A stretch of 64,000 bases of DNA from Nitrococcus mobilis Nb-231. GTDB taxonomy: Bacteria > Pseudomonadota > Gammaproteobacteria > Nitrococcales > Nitrococcaceae. The DNA is taken from positions 3,526,596 to 3,590,595 of the forward strand of contig NZ_CH672427.1 of assembly GCF_000153205.1 (NCBI RefSeq). Direction: 5' to 3'. The position numbers and the translations under genes were made by a program. Each line of letters begins with the position of its first letter. Position 1 is the first letter of the stretch. This document shows, piece by piece, positions 1 to 9,671 of the stretch. The notes under the pieces are model-generated. The model was not told where the DNA came from, did not search any database, and saw only the letters and a program-made list of their open reading frames with translations.

Positions 1-78
1 ACAAGATCATTTCGGCTTCGGTCGGAAATCCAGTATCATCGGCGCATTTCAGGGCCGATAGCGAGTGGGCGGCGCACC

Positions 79-714
79 GTGTGGAAATTAATCGAGGCGG
101 GAGGCTGGGTCATGCTGCCTATATTGGCCTGTTCCGTCGTGGCATTGGCTTTCACGATCGAACGCTGTTGGGCGTTGCGGCGTTCTCGGGTCGTACCGAA
201 GCATCTGGTGGCTCAAGTATGGCATTTGGTGAAGAGCAACACCCTTGAACCAACGCAATTGCGCGAGCTCCGTGCAGGATCGCCGTTGGGTCGCATGCTT
301 GCCGCCGGTCTCGTGAACATCCAGTACGGCCGCGAGATCGTGCTGGAGAGCATCGAGGACCGAGGCCGCCATGAGGCCCATGGCCTGGAGCGCTACCTCA
401 ACACGCTAGGTACGATCGCGGCGGTAAGCCCTTTGCTCGGATTATTGGGCACGGTCATCGGTATGATCAAGGTGTTCAGCAGCATCAGTTCAGCCGGTCT
501 GGGTAATGTGACTGCGCTTGCCGGCGGAATTTCGCAGGCCCTGTTCACCACCGCAGCGGGTCTCGTGGTCGCGATTCCGACTCTGATGGCTTATCGCTAT
601 TTCCGCGGTAAAGTAGAAACTTTGGTGGTGGATCTGGAGCAGGAATCGCTCAAACTCGTAGAGGTGATCCACGCTCGGCGGGGTCAGGCCGGCAATGCGG
701 AGAGCCAACCATGA
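79..714 (+). CDS. exbB: ExbB/TolQ-type proton channel subunit
   Basis: This is an inner-membrane MotA/TolQ/ExbB-family protein of 211 aa, the usual family length. ExbB pentamers with ExbD form a proton-driven motor that energises outer-membrane transport. Three hydrophobic segments are visible, at about residues 11-30, 108-130 and 150-172, with the conserved stretch SPLLGLLGTVIGMI in the second. The start is GTG (MWKLIEAGGW). The stop overlaps the ExbD start by 4 bases (ATGA), so the two are translationally coupled. The position just before msbA-lpxK is a common gammaproteobacterial arrangement and says more about lipid/LPS-region synteny than about a specific TonB receptor. The family is secure; ExbB rather than TolQ is inferred from the msbA context and the absence of tolA/tolB. 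Confidence 0.93.
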   Translation: MWKLIEAGGWVMLPILACSVVALAFTIERCWALRRSRVVPKHLVAQVWHLVKSNTLEPTQLRELRAGSPLGRMLAAGLVNIQYGREIVLESIEDRGRHEAHGLERYLNTLGTIAAVSPLLGLLGTVIGMIKVFSSISSAGLGNVTALAGGISQALFTTAAGLVVAIPTLMAYRYFRGKVETLVVDLEQESLKLVEVIHARRGQAGNAESQP

Positions 715-1133
715 ATCTGCGCCCACGCCGGCGCGATGAGCCGGAGATCAATCTGACTCCCTTGATCGATGTCGTTTTTCTGATGCTGATCTTTTTCATG
801 GTGAGTACCACGTTCATCAAGGAAGCCAATCTCCAAGTCTCTCTCCCGCAGGCGAGTGTCCAGCCGGTCGTGCGCCCACACGAGCCGATCGAGGTTACGG
901 TCAATCAGCAAGGCCGCTACTTCCTTGATGATCAGCCCTTGCCGGATAATCGGGAGGAGACTCTACGCCGGGTGCTCGCGCAGCGGCTCAGCGGGAGCGA
1001 TCCGCGGATGACCCAATTGGTGATCCGGGCGGATGGGCGCACCGAGCATCTACATATCGTCACGGCATTGGATGCCGCCAGCCGTGCCGGAATCCAACGT
1101 GTCGCAATCGCTACGATACCGCCGGGACGATGA
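711..1133 (+). CDS. exbD: ExbD/TolR-type biopolymer transport protein
   Basis: This 140-aa protein is the partner of the preceding ExbB. It shows the family layout: a short cytoplasmic N-terminus, one transmembrane helix at about residues 18-36 with the conserved aspartate in the segment NLTPLIDVVFLMLIFFMV, and a periplasmic C-terminal domain. In the family that aspartate carries the proton path inside the ExbB pore. It overlaps exbB upstream and msbA downstream by 4 bases each, so all three are likely on one transcript. No tonB gene is in view. Confidence 0.93.
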   Translation: MNLRPRRRDEPEINLTPLIDVVFLMLIFFMVSTTFIKEANLQVSLPQASVQPVVRPHEPIEVTVNQQGRYFLDDQPLPDNREETLRRVLAQRLSGSDPRMTQLVIRADGRTEHLHIVTALDAASRAGIQRVAIATIPPGR

Positions 1134-2923
1134 GTAACTTGACTACCTGGAACGACACACCGAATGCGGGCCGATTCAATATCTACCGGCGTTTGTTCAG
1201 CTATGTCCGGGACTACTGGCTGATAGGGATTCTCTCTTTGATCGCCATGGTATTGAGCGGTGCGAGCCAAGCGGTATTCGCATGGTTGATCAAGCCCATG
1301 TTGGATGCCGGTTTTGTTGCTCGGGATCCCGTAATAATGCGGCTGATCCCGCTGGGATTGCTCGGATTGTTCGTGTTGCGGGGGCTGGCTAATTTTGGTG
1401 CCAGCTACGGTACGGCCTGGATTAGTCGTAGGGTCATCAAGCGGCTGCGCTCCGAGGTGTTCGAACGGTTGCTGACCTTACCCAAGCGCTTCTATGACGA
1501 TGCCTCTTCAGGACGGCTGCTCTCGAAGTTGACGTTCAACGTCGAGCAGGTTGCGAGTGCCGGTGCGGATGCTTTGATTACGGTGGTGCGCGATACGGCC
1601 ACGGCCGTATTTCTTATGGGCTACATGTTTTTTATCAGCTGGCAGATGGCATTGAGCTTGCTAGTCCTGGGTCCGGTGATGGCACTGGTGATCTGGTATA
1701 TCAGCAAGCGTTTCCGGCGCATCAGCCATAGGATACAAAAAAGCGTCGGTGGCGTGGCCTACGTCGCCGAGGAGGCCATCGAGGGCCACGAGGTGATCAA
1801 AATTTTCGGCGCTCAGCCTCACGAGCGGCATCGCTTCGAACAAGTTAACGAACGCAATCGTCGGCAGTTCATGAAGTTTGTCGCGATCAAGGCGCTGAGC
1901 ACACCGGTGGTGCAATTCGTGGCCGCGGTCTCGTTGACCATCGTAATTTACCTGGCTACCTTGGATGAGAACTTCACGACGATTACCGTCGGTGCTTTCG
2001 TCTCATTCATTACCGCAATGTTGCTGCTGCAGCCCCCGCTCAAGCGCTTGACCCAAGTACAAGCCTTGATCCAAAAGGGGCTTGCCGCTGGGGAGAGCCT
2101 ATTCGAGATCATCGACGAGCTTCCTGAATCGGATTACGGCAGCTTGGATCTTGCCCGGGCGTGCGGTCGCATCGAATATCAGGGCGTGCGGTTCACCTAT
2201 CGCAACAGCGGCCATGAGGTGCTCTGTGGAATTGATATCCACATCGCGCCTGGAGAGACGGTAGCCATCGTTGGACCCTCCGGCAGCGGTAAGACCTCAC
2301 TCGCTAATTTGCTACCGCGCTTCTATGAGCCGTCGGCGGGACGGATTCTCCTGGATGGTGTGCCAATCGGTGATTATCGGCTGGCGGCCTTGCGTTCTCA
2401 AATCGCCCTCGTGGGTCAGCAGGTCATGCTGTTCAATGGCACGATCGCGAGTAATATCGCTTATGGGCGCCTAGGAGAGGTGGGCATGGACGAGGTGCGG
2501 CGGGTCGCCGAGCTTGCCAATGCGCGCGCATTCATCGAACGGTTGCCACAGGGATTCGAAACGTTGGTCGGCGAAAACGGGGTGCGGCTCTCCGGCGGGC
2601 AGCGCCAACGGATCGCCATTGCGCGGGCGCTTCTCAAGGATGCGCCCATCCTCATCCTTGATGAAGCCACCTCCGCGTTGGATACCCAGTCCGAGCGTTT
2701 GATCCAACACGCGTTAGACACGCTCATGCGTGGCCGCACCACACTGGTCATTAGTCATCGCCTGTCTACTGTGGAGAATGCCGATCGGATCATCGTTCTC
2801 GACGAGGGGCGTCTGATCGAGGTGGGTACCCACAGCGAATTGTTGGCTCGCGGCGGTCTCTATGCCGAGCTGCACCGCCGATACAGGCCGCAAGCACCGC
2901 GGCTCGGCATCCGAACCGGTTGA
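1130..2923 (+). CDS. msbA: Lipid A export ABC transporter, permease/ATPase
   Basis: This half-transporter of 597 aa has an N-terminal six-helix ABC exporter domain (about residues 30-320) followed by a nucleotide-binding domain. Walker A is GPSGSGKTS near residue 381, the signature is LSGGQRQR near 487, Walker B is ILILDEAT near 507, and the switch histidine lies in ISHRLSTV. MsbA flips core-lipid A across the inner membrane. The gene overlaps exbD by 4 bases and is followed after 18 bases by lpxK, the standard msbA-lpxK pairing. This supports lipid A as substrate over a generic multidrug role. Length and motif order are normal. Confidence 0.96.
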   Translation: MSNLTTWNDTPNAGRFNIYRRLFSYVRDYWLIGILSLIAMVLSGASQAVFAWLIKPMLDAGFVARDPVIMRLIPLGLLGLFVLRGLANFGASYGTAWISRRVIKRLRSEVFERLLTLPKRFYDDASSGRLLSKLTFNVEQVASAGADALITVVRDTATAVFLMGYMFFISWQMALSLLVLGPVMALVIWYISKRFRRISHRIQKSVGGVAYVAEEAIEGHEVIKIFGAQPHERHRFEQVNERNRRQFMKFVAIKALSTPVVQFVAAVSLTIVIYLATLDENFTTITVGAFVSFITAMLLLQPPLKRLTQVQALIQKGLAAGESLFEIIDELPESDYGSLDLARACGRIEYQGVRFTYRNSGHEVLCGIDIHIAPGETVAIVGPSGSGKTSLANLLPRFYEPSAGRILLDGVPIGDYRLAALRSQIALVGQQVMLFNGTIASNIAYGRLGEVGMDEVRRVAELANARAFIERLPQGFETLVGENGVRLSGGQRQRIAIARALLKDAPILILDEATSALDTQSERLIQHALDTLMRGRTTLVISHRLSTVENADRIIVLDEGRLIEVGTHSELLARGGLYAELHRRYRPQAPRLGIRTG

Positions 2924-2941
2924 GTAGGCCCTAAATCGACC

Positions 2942-3937
2942 ATGCTGGCCCTGCCCCAGTTCTGGCTTGAGCAGGGATGGCCGGCTCGCATTTTGCGGCC
3001 GCTGGCGGCCTGTTTCAGCGGTGCGGTTCAAGTGCGTGCGTTCGCCTATCGCCGCGGCTGGCTGCGAAGTTACCGGGTCGGGGTGTCGGTGGTCGTGGTT
3101 GGGAATCTGTTCGTCGGTGGCAGCGGCAAGACACCGCTGGTCATCTGGCTCGTGGAGCGGTTGCGCGCCGGTGGTTGGCGACCAGGCGTAGTGTCTCGAG
3201 GCTATGGGGGCTATTCGAGCGGCAAACCCCGACTAGTGAAGGCAGATGACGATCCGGTGCATCAAGGAGATGAACCGGTGCTGATTGCCGCACGCACGGG
3301 AGCACCGGTCGCCGTGGGGGCAGACCGGGTGGCGGCGGCGGAGTGTCTCGTCAGGGATGGGCGCTGTGATCTTGTCATCAGCGATGACGGGCTGCAGCAT
3401 TATCGCCTAGAACGTGATGCCGAAATCGTGGTATTCGATGCTGACCGGGGAGCGGGAAACGCGCGCTGTTTCCCTGCTGGGCCGTTGCGTGAGCCGCTGT
3501 CGCGTCTGCGGCGAGTCGATCTTGTGGTGGGTAACGGCGGTGTCGTGGATAGTGCAGGGTATGCCTTTCGCTTGGTGCCGGGCCGGCTTATTGCACTCGG
3601 GTGTGACTCACCCTCGGTGGCCCCCCCCATGATCGGCTCGCGTATTCGGGCGGTAGCCGGTATCGGTTACCCCGAGCGCTTTTTTCGCCTCCTGCGGACG
3701 CTGGGTTATCGTGTTGTACCACAGCCATTTCCGGACCATCATGTGTTTCGGCTGAAAGACCTACAATATGCCGAACCGCTGCCGATCATAATGACCGAGA
3801 AGGATGCGGTTAAGTGTCGGCGAATGGCCGTGGATGGTTTGTGGTACCTGCCGGTGGCGGCGGAACCGGATGTCCGGACGCAGAATGCTTTAGATTCCCT
3901 GCTCTCGCGCCTTCTTCCACGTACAGTCGATAATTGA
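2942..3937 (+). CDS. lpxK: Tetraacyldisaccharide 4'-kinase
   Basis: LpxK phosphorylates the 4' position of the lipid A disaccharide to make lipid IVA at the inner-membrane cytoplasmic face. The protein has 331 aa, and its N-terminus contains the P-loop VGNLFVGGSGKTPLV (about residues 45-60) and the conserved VSRGYGG segment. DDGLQHYRLERD lies near residue 150. The gene follows msbA closely and abuts kdsB with no room for the small Trm112/YcaR-type gene that often sits between lpxK and kdsB. In this genome that gene is found at 41255-41521 instead. Confidence 0.96.
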   Translation: MLALPQFWLEQGWPARILRPLAACFSGAVQVRAFAYRRGWLRSYRVGVSVVVVGNLFVGGSGKTPLVIWLVERLRAGGWRPGVVSRGYGGYSSGKPRLVKADDDPVHQGDEPVLIAARTGAPVAVGADRVAAAECLVRDGRCDLVISDDGLQHYRLERDAEIVVFDADRGAGNARCFPAGPLREPLSRLRRVDLVVGNGGVVDSAGYAFRLVPGRLIALGCDSPSVAPPMIGSRIRAVAGIGYPERFFRLLRTLGYRVVPQPFPDHHVFRLKDLQYAEPLPIIMTEKDAVKCRRMAVDGLWYLPVAAEPDVRTQNALDSLLSRLLPRTVDN

Positions 3938-3939
3938 CC

Positions 3940-4710
3940 GTGACCGAGTTCATTGTGATCATACCCGCTCGCTACGGTTCCACACGGCTGCCTGGCAAGC
4001 CGTTGCGCTCGCTCGCCGGTCGCCCGATGATTGAGCATGTGTATCGACGTGCTGTTGCAAGCGGTGCGGTACGCGTTCTAGTGGCGACCGACGATCGGCG
4101 TATTGTCGCGGCCTGCCAGGCTTTCGGAGCCGAGGCGTTGATGACCGACCCGGCGCACGCGACCGGTACCGATCGTTTAGCCGAGGTGGTGCGTCGTGAG
4201 CGGTTTCCCGATGAGGCCATTGTAGTCAATCTCCAAGGCGACGAGCCGCTGATGCCGCCGAGACTGTTGCATCAGGTGGCCGAGGTTCTCGATCGGTGCC
4301 CCGGTGTGGCGATCGCGACATTGGCTACGCCCCTTCATGACCCGGCAGAGCTTGCCAGCCCCCATGTGGTCAAGGTGGTCGTGGCTGCCGACCGGCGCGC
4401 GCTGTATTTTTCTCGTGCGCCGATCCCCTGGGATCGCGAGGCCGGTAGTCACACGCCCGCCGTGCTGACAAAAGCCGGGATGTATCGGCGCCATCTGGGG
4501 ATTTACGCTTACCGCGCGGCTTTTCTACGCCGCTATCAGATGCTGTCTCCGTGTGAGCTGGCACAACACGAACAACTTGAGCAGCTCAAGATGCTCTGGC
4601 ATGGGGAGTCGATCCAAGTGGAGGATGCACAGGAACCGTCCGGGCCGGGCGTAGATACAGAGGCGGATTTGTTGCTTGTCGAGCGCCGGCTGAGCCGCCT
4701 GTCTCATTGA
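3940..4710 (+). CDS. kdsB: 3-deoxy-manno-octulosonate cytidylyltransferase (CMP-Kdo synthetase)
   Basis: KdsB activates Kdo with CTP to give CMP-Kdo for the inner core of LPS. The N-terminal nucleotide-binding signature IPARYGSTRLPGKPL is clear, as are VNLQGDEPL and the FSRAPIPWDR segment. I start at GTG 3940, giving a compact N-terminus like other KdsB proteins. A TTG at 3934, overlapping the lpxK stop, is an alternative that adds two residues. It is likely co-transcribed with msbA-lpxK, so lipid A transport, 4'-phosphorylation and Kdo activation sit on one unit. Confidence 0.95.
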   Translation: MTEFIVIIPARYGSTRLPGKPLRSLAGRPMIEHVYRRAVASGAVRVLVATDDRRIVAACQAFGAEALMTDPAHATGTDRLAEVVRRERFPDEAIVVNLQGDEPLMPPRLLHQVAEVLDRCPGVAIATLATPLHDPAELASPHVVKVVVAADRRALYFSRAPIPWDREAGSHTPAVLTKAGMYRRHLGIYAYRAAFLRRYQMLSPCELAQHEQLEQLKMLWHGESIQVEDAQEPSGPGVDTEADLLLVERRLSRLSH

Positions 4711-4790
4711 CAGTGTAATTGTCAACAGACCCTGGTGCGTGGGGTGACAGTGATTCGTAATCCATCCATCGATCCCGGAGCTCGGGAAAC

Positions 4791-5267
4791 ATGATTCGCG
4801 TATTATTTGTTTGTATGGGCAACATCTGCCGCTCGCCCACGGCAGAAGGGATCTTTCGTAACCTTGTCAAGACCGAGGGGCTGGCGCAGTTGATCGAAAC
4901 GGACTCGGCGGGAACGCACGACTATCATGTGGGGCGTCCGCCTGATTCGCGGGCCATGGAGGCTGCGGCGCGGCGCGGCATTGACATCAGTGACTTGCGC
5001 GCAAGGGCGGTCGATGAATTCGACTTCAATACGTTCGACTGGATTCTCGCTATGGATCGCAGCAACCTAGCCTGGTTGCAGGCGAAGGCGCCTGTCGACC
5101 GCCACGAGCGTATCCACACGTTATTGGAATTCGCACCGGCACTGGTGGAATCCGAAGTTCCGGATCCTTACTTCGGGCGCCGTGATGGTTTCGAGCATGT
5201 CCTCGATCTGGTGGACGAGGCGGCTCGGGGATTGCTTCAGGCAATCCGCGATCGGCATCATATTTAG
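4791..5267 (+). CDS. Low-molecular-weight protein tyrosine phosphatase
   Basis: This 158-aa cytoplasmic phosphatase of the LMW-PTP family has the catalytic P-loop Cys8-x5-Arg14 (VCMGNICRS) at the extreme N-terminus and the general-acid loop VPDPYFG near residue 124. Such enzymes often oppose tyrosine kinases that control polysaccharide export, but no kinase or capsule gene is present here. Its place behind the Kdo gene is therefore only suggestive. It lies 80 bases downstream of kdsB and is probably the last gene of this plus-strand block. A large inverted repeat follows at 5401-5462. Confidence 0.93.
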   Translation: MIRVLFVCMGNICRSPTAEGIFRNLVKTEGLAQLIETDSAGTHDYHVGRPPDSRAMEAAARRGIDISDLRARAVDEFDFNTFDWILAMDRSNLAWLQAKAPVDRHERIHTLLEFAPALVESEVPDPYFGRRDGFEHVLDLVDEAARGLLQAIRDRHHI

Positions 5268-5400
5268 CGTTTGTCGGTCTTTGCCGCGGCGATCGTGGAA
5301 AGGGGTTACAAAAGCCTTTTTCGGGCAAGTGCTTATCGACCAGCAGATCGCGACCGCGCGAGGCTCAGCAGTTACATTGGCTCCGCTGCCATAAGTTTGG

Positions 5401-5462
5401 AGTAGGTGCGGGCACGGCGTGAATAGGTAAGCAGCTATCCATTAGCCGTGGTCGCACCTACT
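5401..5462. repeat. Large intergenic inverted repeat between convergent genes
   Basis: Two 18-base arms (5401-5418 and 5445-5462) pair at 16 of 18 positions around a 26-base loop. The repeat lies between the convergent phosphatase gene and rne, 10 bases beyond the rne stop. Its location suggests a bidirectional 3'-end structure, but neither strand carries a run of T after the stem. A Rho-independent terminator is therefore not proved, and an RNA-stabilising or processing hairpin is equally possible. Confidence 0.6.
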
Positions 5463-5471
5463 CGGTCGAGT

Positions 5472-8213
5472 TCAACGGGCCAGAGAATCGTCGCCACCGG
5501 CTACGGCACGTTCCCCATCTGATTTGGAGTCCGCCTCTCCCTCGTTTTCCGGGTTGGGTCGTTTGCGACGTTGTGTTTGCGGCTCCTTACTTCGCTGGGC
5601 GCGACTGGGCGCCTTCTTGCTGCTATTAGCCGAGGCTTTGCGCGTCTTTGGTTTTGCCGGTGCCGCAGTGCTCGCTTTGTCCGCTGACTCCAGTTTGCCG
5701 TCGTTTGCCTCTAACACTACCGGTGGCTTGGCCGAGTCATCCTCTCGAGCGAGCGGGCCGTCCGTTCGCTGCTCCCGAATTTGGGTCGGCTCGACGGGGG
5801 CTGATGATGCCGGCGCAGCCAGGCGTGGTACCTCCGGTTTCACCGCGGCCTGCTTTGTGGCAGCGGTGCCGCGCGTCGTTTCCTCGTTGGGTGCCGCTGG
5901 GCTGGTGGATTCTAATTCTGGCCGCAGCGCCATTTGTGGCGCGGCGATATTCCGCTCTGCGGACCCTTCATTATGGGGAATCCGTGGTCGACCGGGCCAG
6001 CGGCGCGGATCGCCACCTATGCTACCCTTAGCCGTATCCGCCGCGTCGGTTTTGGACGAGGACGTGGTGTGCGCTGGTGTAGCCCGGGGTGGCTCCACAG
6101 GGCTGCCCGATGTCGAATCGGGTTCAGGTTGCACCGGCTCGTATTCGGATCCCGGCGCGCGTGGCGTTTGGGTTGCTTCTCCGGACACAGCTTCCGGTTG
6201 TGCGCCCAGCTGCTGGCTTTTGTCGCTGCTACGGCGACGCCGGCGCCCGCCGCGACGGCCGCGGCGACTGCTCCGTCGGCTGCTACCGTGAGCTTGGCCA
6301 TCCCCATTTGCCTCGGTTTTTTCATCAACCGAAGCCGCTTCTTGGCCAGCCGTCGTCATGGATTGAGAGTTATCGGCTAACGTGCGCCCTTGTGTTGTGT
6401 CATCGCTGCGCGCATTAGCGCCGCGCACGTTCTGAGTGCGAGTAGGCTCGTTACCACGGTTCGCAGTCGTTCCCAGATCCGCGCCGTGCTCGCTGCCGGG
6501 TACTAACTTTCGCAGCCAGCCGAAAAAGCTGCTGAGCCCTTTGCTCATGGGGAGGGGGTCGTGCAGCGTCGAATTTTTCATCTGCAACGGCAGCGGTGCG
6601 GGGGTCAACGGCTTCAAATGCTTTACTACCGGCTCCTCTATACGCGGTTTTTGGGTGGCCGCAGCCACCAGTTGCTCGGCGAGTTTGCCCTGTGGCGTCT
6701 TTGCTACCAGCTGGTAGCTGGAGCCTTCGGCTGTGCGGTCGTCGGTGCGAATCCGTTGGATTTCATAGTGTGGGGTTTCCAACGTTTTATTGGGGATTAG
6801 CGTGATTTCGACGCCGTTGCGTTGCTCTGTGGCCGATAATACGGAGCGCTTTTCGTTGAGGAGAAAAGTAGCTACTTCGATGGGCAATTGTGCCAATACC
6901 TTGTGGGTTTTCTCCTTCATCGCTTCTTCTTCGATGATGCGTAGAACCGCAAGCGCCAATGATTCAACCCCACGCACGGTGCCGCGTCCACCACAGCGGG
7001 AGCATACCTCCTGGCTGGATTCACCAAGCGAGGTATGCAGCCGTTGGCGTGACATCTCGAGCAATCCGAAGCGGGAGATGCGGCCGACTTGGACCCGCGC
7101 CCGGTCCATCTTGACGGCTTCGCGTAGCCGATTTTCAACTTCACGTTGGTTGCGATTGGCACCCATATCGATGAAATCGACTACGATGAGGCCGCCCAAG
7201 TCCCGCAGGCGGAGTTGCCGGGCAACTTCGTCGGCCGCCTCGTTGTTGGTTTGCAGCGCGGTTTCCTCGATATCCGCGCCTTTGGTGGCGCGTGAGGAGT
7301 TGATGTCGATCGAGATTAACGCCTCGGTACGATCGATGACGATGGCGCCGCCGCTTGGAAGGCGGATTTCGCGTTGGAAGGCCGATTCGATCTGGCTCTC
7401 GAGCTGATAACGCGTAAACAGCGGGACGTTGTCCTGGTAGGGCTTGAGCTTGGCCAGGTTGTGGGGCATTACCTGTTGGATGAAGCCCTTCGCCTGTTCG
7501 TACACGTCGGGATCGTCGACCAAAATTTCGGCGATATCGTTGCGCAGGTAGTCACGCAACGCCCGAATGATGACGTTGCTTTCCTGATAGATGAGCAGTG
7601 GTGCGTTTCGCTCGGCGGCGGCTTTCTGGATACTCATCCAGAGGTTCAACAAATAGTCCAGGTCCCATTGCAGTTCCTCGACGCTGCGTCCAACACCCGC
7701 AGTGCGCACGATCAGCCCCATGCCCTCAGGCACATCTAGCGAGCGCAGCGCATCGCGGATCTCATTGCGATCCTGCCCCTCGATGCGCCGGGAAACGCCG
7801 CCGGCCCGTGGATTGTTCGGCATGAGCACAAGATAGCGTCCGGCCAAGCTGATAAATGTGGTAAGCGCTGCGCCTTTGTTGCCGCGCTCCTCCTTGTCTA
7901 CCTGGACGACGAGTTCTTGCCCCTCGCGAATGGCCTCCTTGATGCTAATTTTGGTCAGATCAGCATCTTCTTCGGTCTGGAAATAACCGCGCGCGATTTC
8001 TTTGAAGGGAAGAAAACCGTGACGTTCGGCGCCGTACTGGACGAAGGCGGCCTCCAAACTCGGCTCAACACGCGTTATTTTGCCTTTGTAGATGTTGGCC
8101 TTTTTTCGCTCCCGTGCGGGTGTCTCAATGTCTAGGTCGTAGAGTGACTGGCCATCCACTAGCGCAACGCGCAGCTCTTCGGGCTGGGTTGCATTGATCA
8201 ACATCCTCTTCAT
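5472..8213 (-). CDS. rne: Ribonuclease E
   Basis: This 913-aa endoribonuclease is the scaffold of the RNA degradosome, needed for mRNA decay and rRNA/tRNA maturation. The N-terminal catalytic half is complete: an S1 RNA-binding domain at about residues 36-119, a DNase I-like active site with the aspartates in ISIDINSSR and LIVVDFIDM, and the zinc-link motif CSRCGGRG near residue 405. The C-terminal half is low complexity, proline/alanine-rich, with an arginine-rich RNA-binding segment ([13 protein letters not shown]) and a basic tail. This matches RNase E rather than the shorter RNase G. The leader is over 400 bases and holds a hairpin, consistent with the family's habit of autoregulation. 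Confidence 0.96.
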   Translation of the reverse strand: MKRMLINATQPEELRVALVDGQSLYDLDIETPARERKKANIYKGKITRVEPSLEAAFVQYGAERHGFLPFKEIARGYFQTEEDADLTKISIKEAIREGQELVVQVDKEERGNKGAALTTFISLAGRYLVLMPNNPRAGGVSRRIEGQDRNEIRDALRSLDVPEGMGLIVRTAGVGRSVEELQWDLDYLLNLWMSIQKAAAERNAPLLIYQESNVIIRALRDYLRNDIAEILVDDPDVYEQAKGFIQQVMPHNLAKLKPYQDNVPLFTRYQLESQIESAFQREIRLPSGGAIVIDRTEALISIDINSSRATKGADIEETALQTNNEAADEVARQLRLRDLGGLIVVDFIDMGANRNQREVENRLREAVKMDRARVQVGRISRFGLLEMSRQRLHTSLGESSQEVCSRCGGRGTVRGVESLALAVLRIIEEEAMKEKTHKVLAQLPIEVATFLLNEKRSVLSATEQRNGVEITLIPNKTLETPHYEIQRIRTDDRTAEGSSYQLVAKTPQGKLAEQLVAAATQKPRIEEPVVKHLKPLTPAPLPLQMKNSTLHDPLPMSKGLSSFFGWLRKLVPGSEHGADLGTTANRGNEPTRTQNVRGANARSDDTTQGRTLADNSQSMTTAGQEAASVDEKTEANGDGQAHGSSRRSSRRGRRGGRRRRRSSDKSQQLGAQPEAVSGEATQTPRAPGSEYEPVQPEPDSTSGSPVEPPRATPAHTTSSSKTDAADTAKGSIGGDPRRWPGRPRIPHNEGSAERNIAAPQMALRPELESTSPAAPNEETTRGTAATKQAAVKPEVPRLAAPASSAPVEPTQIREQRTDGPLAREDDSAKPPVVLEANDGKLESADKASTAAPAKPKTRKASANSSKKAPSRAQRSKEPQTQRRKRPNPENEGEADSKSDGERAVAGGDDSLAR

Positions 8214-8471
8214 TGGGTCCTTTTCTCCAGCGCTCGACCTGAATGCTCGTCATACCACGCGGGGTGCCGGCGCTCCGACCCTGGTAGGTGAGCGGCAACG
8301 GCGTGACCTGCTCGATCAACAATCCGTGGATCACGGGGATCAGTTGCGAGACAAGCATGCTCGTCATGTGGTGATCAAAGACGAGAGCCCGGGTGGGCGC
8401 AGCCGATTGGGCGCATATGGATAGGCGTGGTGCCTGAATGATAAACCTTGGGAAAAACTTAGTGCTCGTTA

Positions 8472-8501
8472 AACGCTTCGCTACGCTTGGCAGCGAGCGT
8501 T
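8472..8501 (-). promoter_or_regulatory. Hairpin in the rne leader
   Basis: A stem of 10 pairs with one bulged base and a short loop lies about 260 bases upstream of the rne start, inside the 417-base rne/rluC intergenic region. In E. coli the rne 5' UTR carries hairpins through which RNase E represses its own mRNA. This hairpin is a candidate for the same role, by position only. Apart from this and a weak promoter match I see nothing else in 8214-8630. Confidence 0.35.
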
Positions 8502-8551
8502 CCCAGCTGAGTTTTCGTTTCACGGAGTACATATTTTGAAACTCCCAACGT

Positions 8552-8580
8552 ACTCTAGCAGCGTTGCAAGAATGCTTCAA
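8552..8580 (-). promoter_or_regulatory. Candidate sigma-70 promoter for rne
   Basis: Reading the minus strand, TTGAAG and TAGAGT are separated by exactly 17 bases. Each matches 4 of 6 consensus positions. Transcription from here would give a leader of about 330 bases ahead of rne, similar in scale to the long E. coli rne leader. The motif match alone is weak. Confidence 0.3.
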
Positions 8581-8630
8581 ATGCCCCGTGACGGCTATTA
8601 TGCCGTATTCTATTAAGATTGGGTTGAGAG

Positions 8631-9590
8631 ATGCCTGTGTCGGGAGTGCGCCACATCCAGGTCGCAAGCGAATACGAAGGGCAGCGGCTGGATAATTTTC
8701 TACTTCGGGAACTCAAGGGCTTACCGAGAACTCGGGTCTATCGCTTGCTGCGCCAGGGGCAAGTCCGAGTAAATGGTGGCCGGGTTCGACCCGAATATCG
8801 CTTGCGCCGTGGTGATCGCTTGCGGTTGCCGCCGATGCGCTTGCAGGAACGCGAACTCGGCGGCGCGCCGTCGGCGCGTATTCTCCAGCGCATCGAACAG
8901 GCGATTCTCTATGAGAACGAGCAATTACTAATTCTGGACAAACCAAGCGGGCTTGCCGTGCATGGTGGCAGTGGCCTTGCCTATGGGGTTATCGAAGCCA
9001 TACGCGCGCGGCGTCCTGGTACCCTTCCCTTGGATTTGGCCCACCGTCTCGATCGCGATACCAGTGGTTGTCTGATCATTGCCAAACGGCGCGAGACATT
9101 GCGCCAAATCCACGCGCTCATGCGCTCTAATCGGGTTGAGAAGCGCTATCTGGCTTTGTTAAGAGGTAAGCTGGCAAGCGCGATGCGTGTGGAGGCGCCA
9201 CTTGAACGCCGTCCAGGCCAAGGGCTTTTGCAACCCGTGCAGGTGTCGATCGGGGGGCGTCAGGCTCTGACTGTGTTTCATCCCATCGAGCGGCACCGTG
9301 GTTGGACACTGGTTGATGTGATGCTGCATACCGGGCGGATGCATCAGATTCGGGTGCATGCGGCGTACAGCGGCTATCCTGTGGCGGGCGATGCGCGTTA
9401 TGGGGACCCGCAGGCCAATCGTACATTGCGTCGATTTGGCTTGCGTCGTTTGTTTCTGCATGCAAGCCGTGTGGCCTTCGCGTTGCCTGGGCAGGATAAG
9501 CTGGTTGTACAGGCCGCACTCAGCGAGGAGTTGGCCGCAGTGTTGCAGTATTTACGCGAAAATGCCTCAGCGGAAGGAGGCGCGAGATGA
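8631..9590 (+). CDS. rluC: 23S rRNA pseudouridine synthase, RluC type
   Basis: This 319-aa enzyme converts three uridines of 23S rRNA (955, 2504 and 2580 in E. coli numbering) to pseudouridine. An S4 RNA-binding domain occupies about residues 14-70. The RluA-family catalytic motif HRLDRDTSG follows, with Asp141 as the catalytic residue. Divergent pairing with rne is the classic gammaproteobacterial arrangement and favours RluC over RluA/RluD. The start at ATG 8631 gives a normal N-terminus. Confidence 0.94.
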   Translation: MPVSGVRHIQVASEYEGQRLDNFLLRELKGLPRTRVYRLLRQGQVRVNGGRVRPEYRLRRGDRLRLPPMRLQERELGGAPSARILQRIEQAILYENEQLLILDKPSGLAVHGGSGLAYGVIEAIRARRPGTLPLDLAHRLDRDTSGCLIIAKRRETLRQIHALMRSNRVEKRYLALLRGKLASAMRVEAPLERRPGQGLLQPVQVSIGGRQALTVFHPIERHRGWTLVDVMLHTGRMHQIRVHAAYSGYPVAGDARYGDPQANRTLRRFGLRRLFLHASRVAFALPGQDKLVVQAALSEELAAVLQYLRENASAEGGAR

Positions 9591-9671
9591 GCAATGCCGG
9601 CCGGACGCGCTCGGAAGGAATCAAAGCGAGCCGCCGCCGTGCGACAATACGTTATCTCGCCGCGCGTTCAG

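Noticed and set aside
1-61. Possible C-terminal end of an upstream gene (frame ending QDHFGFGRKSS...FQGR at 59-61), perhaps comEC
   Set aside because: Only about 19 codons are visible and no motif can be recognised; comEC is suggested by typical synteny alone.
5524-6291. Long plus-strand open frame opposite the rne 3' half
   Set aside because: It is the reverse reading of the GC-rich, Pro/Ala/Arg-rich C-terminal half of RNase E and has no family sequence of its own.
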